Of a stretch of DNA of 64,000 bases, positions 22,001 through 28,100 are shown piece by piece. The translations under genes and the position numbers were made by a program. The notes beneath the pieces were generated by a model. That model was given only the letters and a program-made list of their open reading frames with translations. It was not told the DNA's origin and ran no database searches. Source of the DNA: Maea johnstoni. Taxonomy: Eukaryota > Annelida > Polychaeta > Spionida > Magelonidae. The number at the start of each line of letters is the position of its first letter. Positions within the stretch are counted from its first letter, which is position 1. The DNA lies in assembly GCA_963942565.1 (NCBI GenBank), contig OZ012684.1, positions 96,121,055 through 96,185,054 on the forward strand. The letters are read 5' to 3'.

Positions 22001-22037
22001 TGTCCAAGCAGACCCAGACCAGCACCTGTTTATATAA
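9813..22037 (+). CDS. PDCD2L: PDCD2L, programmed cell death 2-like protein (six coding exons)
   Basis: Join 9813-9908, 13407-13570, 14239-14856, 16324-16443, 19898-20046, 21910-22037: 1275 nt, 424 aa plus stop. Every intron is GT-AG and all phases agree. PDCD2 and PDCD2L proteins bind ribosomal protein uS5 (RPS2) and act in its chaperoning and in small-subunit maturation; PDCD2L shuttles between nucleus and cytoplasm. Visible signatures are the N-terminal GVCDV and SKIGGKPDW, zinc-type cysteines C45, C48, C60, C76 and C81 with QVYCP, then HSWKIYRSQ, an acidic linker, LLEDYQRREGG, and the PDCD2_C domain with C355-x2-C358, FEFQLMPALV and C396-x3-C400-W. The human protein is about 358 aa; the extra length lies mainly in the exon-3 acidic linker. 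The start is the first ATG in frame with the conserved N-terminus. The gene is swollen to 12 kb by intronic repeats. Identification is by recalled family similarity, and I am confident of it. Confidence 0.95.
10079..10360. mobile_element. MITE in PDCD2L intron 1
   Basis: Inverted ends share ATAAARACTAA and ACTAGCCCACT-G (left about 10079-10110, right about 10325-10360). It is non-coding, about 282 bp, with no clear target duplication. It abuts the truncated 5' end of the LINE. Confidence 0.5.
10508..12706 (+). CDS. LINE reverse transcriptase ORF (732 codons, 5' part missing)
   Basis: A long uninterrupted frame. Motifs in order: GKSPGYDEI (RT motif 1 region), NNYRGITLL, GACRKGSSC, AYFDVAKAFDSV (about residue 197), GIHQGG, and the catalytic YADD box at 297-300. 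The C-terminal cysteine/histidine cluster, C-x2-C followed by HIVMQC (about 641-659), is typical of Jockey-group LINEs. The true N-terminus with the apurinic-type endonuclease is absent, and the ATG at 10508 is just the first in an already open frame. It lies sense-strand inside PDCD2L intron 1 and should be spliced out with it. The intact frame points to a fairly young insertion. Confidence 0.85.
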   Translation: MVQIWKDHFSNLCSSNVDNMSDWDHHTEVTNEVQDWSKLKDDGFIFKEPLTYDEVRLAINTLNTGKSPGYDEITTEHIRYGGEELVGVLTRLFNQIILTEHIPTNFRTGTQIPLYKGKNLCSLDPNNYRGITLLTSFNKLFEILTWNRLKSWWEDEQVISPLQGACRKGSSCLHTAAILQEAIAVGLGTSKRVFVAYFDVAKAFDSVWIDGLFYKLRKKGLVGKEWRLLYSSYTNFRCKVRLHGVHSDWYPMQCGIHQGGYLSLLKYVAFIDPLIRKIQDSNVGSAIANIPACPLGYADDMAAACPSRLKLDETLSISNNYSKQWEYKYNAKKSAVMIYGEKSHEHKKGKKFRTFRLGPDKVNETIEYDHVGVKNCLFGKYSARTEERISKARRAFNSILNAGIKRKGLNMAVISSLYWSIIVPIVTYGSEVWVMKGEEIDALRKFQRYVGRRSQRFPQRSPNYSAYAPLGWVSLEKVVYVKKLLFLRSICVMKDDATCKRILNNRTTAYNEDRVKARLNENNSPVFEIYNIAERVNLNDKCLNMVVNGHMYGKKEWSRIVWKCIWNLEDEEVQLYKNQLATEKLLFQVIERPYYLTWWIISDISRAHMDLCEIMAKLVCEASLLKTDDTRLKSKSVASRFCDKCTLSCIESINHIVMQCPFFEEDRRTLLNELSDLNCTEINSILSDTGTTFQHLMGKQPPDVEFEVMYNFWIIAANHISKMYTRATVDRK
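12963..13036 (+). repeat. (TATAC)n/(TAC)n microsatellite tail
   Basis: Three to four TATAC units are followed by an uninterrupted TAC/CTA run. This is the 3' tail of the LINE. Reading it in other frames creates false poly-Ser or poly-Val ORFs. Confidence 0.9.
13037..13406. other. remainder of intron 1
   Basis: Holds a C/G-rich stretch with repeated GGGCAAGT-type words (about 13140-13250) and a compound microsatellite (GCT)n-(GGT)n-(AAT)n at about 13300-13350. No exon is seen. Confidence 0.45.
13407..13570 (+). CDS. PDCD2L: PDCD2L coding exon 2
   Basis: Encodes residues 33-86 and two bases of 87: DWVHASDIPKTICAVC, VTQVYCPHEASPYHR and CTNRNCWNKTH. The acceptor is CCCAG|GAC and the donor is ACAG|GTAACG, phase 2. 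It contains the first zinc-type cysteine cluster. Confidence 0.95.
14239..14856 (+). CDS. PDCD2L: PDCD2L coding exon 3
   Basis: Encodes residues 87-293, starting SWKIYRSQ, through an acidic Asp/Trp-rich linker, to LLEDYQRREGG and a short His-Thr run from an (AC)n tract. The acceptor TTTTAG follows a long T-rich tract; the donor is ACTAG|GTAAGG. The last 80 bases are duplicated just downstream. Confidence 0.92.
14859..14940 (+). repeat. tandem duplicate of the exon 3 end and its splice donor
   Basis: A near-copy of 14777-14858 with a period of 82 bp, including a second donor-like ACTAG|GTAAT at 14935/14936. Read-through from exon 3 meets TAA at once (AGG TAA), so use of this second donor would give a truncated protein. 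It is treated as intronic. Confidence 0.85.
14941..16323. other. intron 3 remainder
   Basis: AT-rich intronic sequence. I see no mobile element, RNA gene or further exon. Confidence 0.45.
16324..16443 (+). CDS. PDCD2L: PDCD2L coding exon 4
   Basis: Encodes residues 293-333, including GEGYEKGIAKHGDIVFQKF and CAEQCLR, the start of the PDCD2_C domain (compare human YEK...GD..F.KF). The acceptor is TTATAG|GGG and the donor is CTTAG|GTAGG. Length 120, phase 2 at both ends. Confidence 0.93.
16444..17375. other. intron 4, 5' part
   Basis: Mostly unassigned. At about 17270-17320, text related to the satellite unit further right (TCATGACTAGCCAGTCGT ... GGAGGAAACCAGAG) leads into the minisatellite. 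No exon is seen. Confidence 0.4.
17376..19741 (-). repeat. 96/100-bp minisatellite filling intron 4
   Basis: About 24 head-to-tail units alternate a 96-bp form (CATGGCTATCAGGGCAGG) and a 100-bp form (CATGGCTTAGATCAGGGC). Single-base variants such as GGGGCTGT, GGAGCTGT and GGTGCCGT recur in blocks. Read on the minus strand, each unit has CCCTGATAGCCATGAGG then TTTTAAGGTGCTGCC. This aligns loosely with the tRNA-like module of the satellites further right, hence the strand given. Confidence 0.9.
19898..20046 (+). CDS. PDCD2L: PDCD2L coding exon 5
   Basis: Encodes residues 333-383: RYHWNGKPLYIS, C355-P-S-C358-GG and FEFQLMPALVNLL, the core of PDCD2_C. The acceptor is TTTCAG|ATA and the donor is AATG|GTACG, phase 1. 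Confidence 0.95.
20047..20434. other. intron 5, 5' part
   Basis: No exon or recognised repeat is seen. Confidence 0.4.
20435..20736. mobile_element. diverged MITE of the CTTAGCCAG family
   Basis: Starts near ACTTAGCCAGGA and ends near TCCTGGCTATCTC, with GTCTTTTGGACAGGCAG near the left end and an inverted-type partner near the right. It is related to the element at 8174-8475 but clearly older. Confidence 0.5.
20869..21540. mobile_element. TIR element in intron 5
   Basis: Left end TACCGTATTACCCTGTG; inverted right end TATCGTAATACCCTGTG; about 672 bp. There is no long ORF, so it is non-autonomous. No clear target duplication is seen and the superfamily is not recognised. Confidence 0.55.
21541..21909. 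other. intron 5, 3' part
   Basis: Unassigned intronic sequence ending in the exon 6 acceptor TTATTTCAG. Confidence 0.5.
21910..22037 (+). CDS. PDCD2L: PDCD2L coding exon 6 with stop
   Basis: Encodes residues 383-424: GCVLEFGTVLVFTCKNSCW to the C-terminal DPDQHLFI, then TAA at 22035-22037. This matches the family ending E-x-DP-D-x-x-LF. The final CxxxCW completes the second zinc-type site. Confidence 0.96.
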
Positions 22038-22870
22038 CCTACTTATCTAGGTTTTACCCATTGGTTTCATTTTAACCCTTCCAATGCCAAGGCTTCTTCT
22101 GTGCAGAGCACAAAGACGCTACATTTTTTGAAAACCATTTAAACCCAGTCATGCTTGTATTATTTGGGTAGCTCTTGCTGATTGCTCTCAGATGAGTACC
22201 CATGTGCCAGGGTTTCTGTCATTTTTCTTTTTTGTATCATGTTGTGTTGGGAAAATATGCCACCAGCAGCATAAGTGTGAATATTCATTTTTCTGTGACA
22301 AGTGTCATCTAGATCTATCATAATTTTGAAAATAACATTGTAATTAATCCGTTAATGATTACGGGTTCCTCTAGAAATTATCGTCTGGTTCTATGAAACT
22401 TTTGATAATAGCTTTGGAATTAAGAAAGACTTTACAAATATGTTGAAGGAGAGTTGTCATCAATTTCCCTTTATAAGTTTACCTTTGCCTGCAAGAGGCT
22501 CTCAACAGTGTCAGGCTGCCTTTTGGACACTGTAAACATTAATGGGTTAAGCATAAAGAGAATCTGGTCAAAAAATATCATCAGAATGATTGCCAATGCA
22601 ACATGTATCAATGGGTTGATATACTTGTACCTGAATATTTCCTCATAGGGGCATCATTAAAGGACAATTCTACCACGTATAAAACAGAGGCCCAAATAGT
22701 TTCTTATGGTATTCTCTACTTAAATCCAAGTTCCCAGCAGTGCCAACCTTCCTACAAGAAGTATGTTTGCTTTTCAAACACCTCAATAGTTGATATATGG
22801 CAGAAAAAGTGACGAAAATAGAAATTTCAAATTCCCAACTATTTAGGCGTTTTCTCTCCCAGCTTTAATA
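22038..22870. other. 3' of PDCD2L; non-coding
   Basis: No canonical AATAAA lies close to the stop, so the poly(A) site is not placed. At about 22190-22275 lies a diverged copy of the repeat at 3056-3145. At about 22798-22850 the phrase CAGAAAAAGTGACGAAAA recurs inverted in each 1.59-kb satellite unit. Confidence 0.45.
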
Positions 22871-23039
22871 TTTGAATGTCAGGTGTACACACATGACTCC
22901 TTAAAGACTTGAATGTCAGGTGTACACACATGACTCCTTAAAGACTTGAATGTCAGGTGTACACACATGACTCCTTAAAGACTTGAATGTCAGGTGTACA
23001 CACATGACTCCTTAAAGACTTGAATGTCAGGTGTACACA
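22871..23039 (+). repeat. 37-bp minisatellite, left part
   Basis: About 4.6 near-identical copies of a 37-bp unit containing GAATGTCAGGTGTACACACA. The array is cut by the LTR element and resumes at 32680. Confidence 0.9.
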
Positions 23040-23235
23040 TGTAGTGATGACCTACTAGTTATCAGCTGGGCACAGCCGTGGCAGCAATCAGACTCGAAGA
23101 GATAGGAAAAGACGTCTACTCGCTAGTCTGAATATAGGAAAACTGCGATGTTTAAAATGGCCGCCATCAGTGACGTCAAGTGTTGTGATCACGTTCCCGC
23201 CACGAGATCTCGCTACATAAGCTGCCAATACGACA
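23040..23235 (-). repeat. 3' LTR, 196 bp
   Basis: On the minus strand it starts TGTCGTATTGG and ends CATCACTACA (TG...CA). It matches 32484-32679 base for base as far as I can see. A purine-rich tract reading AGATGGGGAGGAA on the minus strand lies directly inside it (23236-23248), as expected of a polypurine tract. Confidence 0.95.
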
Positions 23236-23248
23236 TTCCTCCCCATCT
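23236..23248 (-). promoter_or_regulatory. polypurine tract
   Basis: Purine-rich on the element's sense strand and abutting the 3' LTR, the normal position for plus-strand priming in LTR elements. Confidence 0.65.
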
Positions 23249-23281
23249 TGAAAGGAATGCCCTCTAATCTCAAAAAACAAT

Positions 23282-23440
23282 CCGTCGATAAACGGAAGAA
23301 AATGACCCGTCAATGAACGGTTCAAGTGTTGAAATCGGATCCGTCAATAAACGGTTCCATATCGATCCGTCAATGAACGGTTCGGGTGTTGAAATCGGAT
23401 CCGTCGATAAACGGTTCCATATCGATCCGTCAATGAACGG
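23282..23440 (-). repeat. dyad repeat cluster A (six copies, 3' non-coding)
   Basis: Six 14-bp dyads CCGT-N6-ACGG start at 23282, 23307, 23341, 23367, 23401 and 23427. Spacers alternate, with 26- and 34-bp spacing in the last five. Most are framed by GAT on the left and TTC on the right, which extends the stem past one T-T mismatch. Loops are CGATAA, CAATGA or CAATAA. Confidence 0.95.
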
Positions 23441-23489
23441 TTCCAAAAATATATATTTACACTATTTACACGCCGACATGTCTGTTGTC

Positions 23490-25040
23490 CTATTTCTCAG
23501 CAATGCCATACAGTTTCATGGCATTGCTGTAACTTCTGTTCATGACTTCGGCTACAGATTTCTTCTGCCTCTCGGCGACGTACTTCGCGACCTGAATAAC
23601 CATCTGGGGATCACTGTGTCTGATTGAGCGAGGTGCGTTGGAGGGAAGAAAGTATGGTGCATCACTCTCTAAAACCAACCGATGCAGGGGAATCAGTCTG
23701 GCAACCTCCTCAACATCTTGATTTCTATATGTACAGACGGGTGTTATACCGATGAAGGCGTTTGGGAATCTCCTCGTCCACATCAGCATGTCCCGGTAAT
23801 CCCCGATATAGCAGTGGACATGGATGTAGGTATCTACCGGCAGAACCTCTTTGGCGAGTTGAAAACAATCCATCCCCGCATCCCGGGAGTGGATAACTAC
23901 CACTTTCTTAAGTTCCACCGCCAAGGCTAGCTGTTTCCTGAAAATGGTTCGCTGGTGACGCTTCTGTGAATTTCTAATACCCTTTATCGAAAAGTCCAAC
24001 CCCATCTCCCCGATGGCCACGATCTTTGGTTGTTCCTTTGCAACTTTCCGGATGTACTCTTCCACCTGATCTGAGTAATGGTCGGCAAGCTTGGGATGAC
24101 ATCCTATAGCACCATTGACGCCATTCTCGCTGAGGATTGTAGAAATTATGGAAGAATCACACATGTATGTCGGCGGATCGCTGAAGACGGTGATACAGCC
24201 CATGAAGAAAGGAGAAATGAAACGTCCTTTGGAATTAAAATATTCTTCCAGAGAACCATGATGATGGGACTGGCTAAATAAACGGTCAAGATGACAATGA
24301 CAGTCAACAAACGGAGTCTCGACGTCCTTTTCCCCGGGAAGAATAATTTCGGCAGGTACGACTACCTTGGATTTAAGCTGAACAGTCCTCTCTTTTTCAG
24401 TGGAAGATAGACTGACGACCAACTGAGGTTTTTCTTTTTCTGGATAGTTCGGCACCGTAACTTTGTTCTGTGGAGGTGGAGCTGGTGTGACTTTGGCTAT
24501 GTGGAGTAAGATGATATGAATGGTACGACAATGCAGAAGGGATGAAAGACGTATCGGCTCCTCCGCACTTCGGTATTCTAATTTGCCTAATCCGGATTGA
24601 CGATCATAGAAGTCGAGGTAATCTAATTCTGGAAGGGTAAAGGTAATCCCTCGTGGTACAAGTCTCCGATCACGGATAACTTGGATCAGGCGTCCGAAAC
24701 CAACTCCAAGTTTCTCACTAAGGAATTCGAAGAATTTCCTAACGCCATCGCAGAAAGCTGAACCGTGCTGCTCGATCTGGAAGGGTCCATGTCGGGACAC
24801 ATGCGGCGCAATCTCATACTCCTTACACACCCAACACGCCATCAAAGGAAGAAGCATCCACCACTGTGCGAGGTGGAGGTGAGCGATGTGTCGTTTCAGA
24901 TGCTCTGTCACCCCTTGACACTCTGGGCATTCCTGACCTCTCTTCTTAGGCTTCGAAGGTCCGGCAATCACCGGTCCTCCGCCTCCAGGTGGTCCGGCAA
25001 TAGCCGGTCCACGTCGCTTCATACCACGTCGAGAAGGCAT
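23490..25040 (-). CDS. element third ORF: TatD-family metal-dependent nuclease
   Basis: 516 aa, in the position after pol where some LTR elements carry env. Residues 1-36 are basic and Gly/Pro-rich. Residues 38-54 hold a C-x2-C ... H-x2-H zinc-finger-like cluster, with a second CWVC at 69-72. From about 244 to 513 it is a TatD-type hydrolase: FVDCHCHLD (H248, H250), GEMGLDF, VIHSRDA, HVHCYIG and ESDAPYF. These are the metal-ligand boxes of the TatD/TATDN family, TIM-barrel enzymes with DNase or exonuclease activity. The closest named relative by recall is TATDN2-like. How it is expressed is not visible; splicing of a subgenomic RNA, as for env, is a guess. Assignment to the family is firm; a role in the element's cycle is inference. 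Confidence 0.88.
   Translation of the reverse strand: MPSRRGMKRRGPAIAGPPGGGGPVIAGPSKPKKRGQECPECQGVTEHLKRHIAHLHLAQWWMLLPLMACWVCKEYEIAPHVSRHGPFQIEQHGSAFCDGVRKFFEFLSEKLGVGFGRLIQVIRDRRLVPRGITFTLPELDYLDFYDRQSGLGKLEYRSAEEPIRLSSLLHCRTIHIILLHIAKVTPAPPPQNKVTVPNYPEKEKPQLVVSLSSTEKERTVQLKSKVVVPAEIILPGEKDVETPFVDCHCHLDRLFSQSHHHGSLEEYFNSKGRFISPFFMGCITVFSDPPTYMCDSSIISTILSENGVNGAIGCHPKLADHYSDQVEEYIRKVAKEQPKIVAIGEMGLDFSIKGIRNSQKRHQRTIFRKQLALAVELKKVVVIHSRDAGMDCFQLAKEVLPVDTYIHVHCYIGDYRDMLMWTRRFPNAFIGITPVCTYRNQDVEEVARLIPLHRLVLESDAPYFLPSNAPRSIRHSDPQMVIQVAKYVAERQKKSVAEVMNRSYSNAMKLYGIAEK
24961..25007 (-). repeat. dyad repeat cluster B (two copies)
   Basis: CCGG-CAATCA-CCGG at 24961 and CCGG-CAATAG-CCGG at 24994, 33 bp apart. 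They lie inside the N-terminal Gly/Pro segment of the TatD ORF, which they encode as a repeated (A/V)IAGP peptide. Confidence 0.9.
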
Positions 25041-25164
25041 CTAGCAGCAGGTCTAAAACAGGATGAAAGAGAGCGATCAGATCCGTGCTTGAACATCGTT
25101 ATTTTGGTGTTGATTGCAGCTGTTATATGTTGGTTACAGCTATTAGTATATAACAATGTTAGTA

Positions 25165-28100
25165 TCAACAAGTGTCACGGAAACGGGCAGGACGTCGGCT
25201 GGTCCTTCCATGTCGAGTTCTTCTCTCTGGCTCCTGCACGGTATATTTCAATCCTTGGCTCTCCACTGCGTTCACCCAATCTGAATAATTCTCTTCATCG
25301 ATGTGGCAGTTGTTGAAGTGAATATCAGGGCTTGTCTCGCAGTACCAAGGATCATCTTTGTCGATCCGACTAGCATATGTCTTCTCAATTTTTCGCCATT
25401 TTCCACAATCTGGATGATCGCACTGCACCCAAGTATATTGTAATTGTGGAGAAGTTGTTTCAGGCGAATTTTGGGATCCGCTCAGCAGCGGTTCCACTGA
25501 ATCACCGTCACTGAACGGTTCATCTTGTGTTCCAACCGAAATTCCTGCATCTGTAGATGATCCGACAGTAATCGGTTCACTATTAGACTGAGAAACGACA
25601 GAAGTCGTTTGCATTCCAGGAACAGGTTTTTGTTGAAACAAATCCGGAACTCCAGACAGAACATCTTCTGCTTCATGATCTTCCTCATGCTCTATCTGGA
25701 TGTCCTTGCCTTGCTCTAAGTTGTGCCTTGCTCGTTTCAACCAATAGGGCATAAGTGAATCATAACACTTTTTCAGTGAGTCATGATGTAAGACTGACGC
25801 TTTCTTTTTGTGCAGAACTTTAAAAAGGACTGGAGTTATGACTCTGATGATCAGGAAGGGACCTTTCCAACAAGGCGTTAGTTTTCTACTTTGACCTTTT
25901 TTGGTGGCGTCATTTCTTCGCAGAACAATATCTCCGACCTGATAACTCACTTGTTTCATCTTTTTGTCATACATTTCTTTCTGTTGCATCTGCGTACCCT
26001 TCAGGTTTTCTCGAACAACAGCATGGATACTCCTTAGCCGTTCCTGTAGTTCTTGAACAAACTTGCATGGAGCTTCCTGCCTTCTCTCGTCATATGGACA
26101 GAACAAATCCTCTGGAAGTCTTACTTCTCTACCTAACATAAGGAGATTTGGAGTGAATCCCGTGGTTCTGTTAGGGACAGACCTGATGGCGCTTGTCAGG
26201 ATCGGTAAGTCTTCATCCCAAGAGCTGTTTTGTTTTAGATGACAGCGTATGAGTTGAAGAAGCGTTCTGTTGTAACGTTCAACTTGTCCATTAGAGCAAG
26301 GTCGGTACGGTGTGGTTCTCGTTTTGGTGATGTCTAGAAGCTTACAAATTCCTTCAAACAGCTTGCCGGTGAAATTCCTGCCCTGATCCGTATGAAGGTG
26401 TTCAGGAATACCAAAACGTGAGATGAAGTTGTAGACGACTGCTTTGGTGATTTCTTCAGCAGTTTGATCGGCTAAGGCATAGGCTTCCAACCATTTGGTG
26501 AATTGACAAATCAGCATGAGGATGTACTTGTTTCCAGATGAACTTTCTGGGAATGGACCCAAGATATCCAAATGGAGCCTCTCAACTGGGTAACCCGCAT
26601 GGAACATACCAAGTCCGCCTCTAGGATTTACGTTAGCCTTCTTCTGCCTGCTACACTGCTTACAGGACTTCACGTGTATGTCGCAGTCTTTGCGCATCTG
26701 GTACCAATAATACTTCCTTCGCAGACGTGCCAACGTCCTCATCATTCCTGGATGACCTGCGGTAACTGCATCATGGCAATGATGAAGAACCTTCTGTTTT
26801 AAAGGATGTGGTACCACCAGCAATATTCTATCATCTTCTTCCTGACTTCCACACCAATGATAATACAAGACTCCATCTTTCATTTCCAACAATGTTCTAT
26901 TCACCCAGAAGTTACGCACAGCTGGTGATGATAGGTGAAGTACTCTCTGAGATGGATCAACTCCTTCCTCTATCCACACGATGAGGCTCTTGATGTCTGA
27001 GTCATTCAGCTGCATCGCTCTCATATTCTGTGGAGTGTAGGAGGTATTCAAAGTAACCCCGTCATCTTCTTGTTCTTTTCCAGGGAGAACTACTTGAAGA
27101 ATTGAACCAGAGGAATCTTGTACATTGAAAGACTGTTTCGCTTCTGTGGCTTGAATCTGTCTGACTGTCAAAGGAACGACGTCGTCCACATCTTCCTCAA
27201 ACTTGGACCATTGCTGATGTGCTCTTACACAAAACCTACATTCATTTTGTGGATTGTAGCAAGGAAGATCTTTAGGAGTGCAGTGGGCGGTGTAATAGTC
27301 GCAGAACGGGACATCATCTGGGATTCTGGAATGGCCATCTGCGTTGGTATGAGTTGCTCCTTTACGATAAATAATCACCATATCGTACTGACTCAGTTCT
27401 TCTAACCAACGTGCAAGAGTTCCACCAGGATTCTTGAAGGACAATAACCACGTCAGACTGCAGTGATCTGTACGGACATAGAATTTTCGTCCCAGAAGAT
27501 AATGTCGAAACTGACGCGTGAACCGTACTATGGCTAAGAGTTCCTTTCTTGTTGTGCAGTAATTACGCTGAGACGGGGTCAAAGAATAACTACCATAGGC
27601 GATGACTCTTTCTTCTCCATCTTGCACTTGAATTAATTCTGCACCGATAGCCACACCTGAAGCATCTGTGTCGAGAATGAATGGTTCATCATTATTCCTT
27701 GGGAATGACAAACAAGGTGCTGAGACGAGAGCTTTCTTGAGGCTATCAAAAGCTTCCTGCTGTTCTTTTCCCCAATCAAACTTGACTGACTTCTTGAGAA
27801 GAATGCAAAGTGGTCTGGAGATATGACTGAAGTTTTTGATATGAGCTCTGTGGTAATTAACCATGCCAAGGAACTGTTGAATTTCTTTGACATCCTTCGG
27901 CTTTGGCCAATTCAGCACTGATGAGACATTTTCTGGATTAGCAGATACACCTTTGTTGCTCACCAATTTTCCCAAATAAATCACTTCTCGACGAAAAAGG
28001 TCACATTTCTTGGCGTTGAGTTTTAGATGATGTAGTCTCAACCTGTCAAACACCTTAACCAGATTATACATATGGTCATTGAAACCTGTTCCGATGATAA

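Noticed and set aside
24765-25316. Plus-strand ORF of 183 codons
   Set aside because: It is antisense to the TatD ORF and the pol end; no family recognised.
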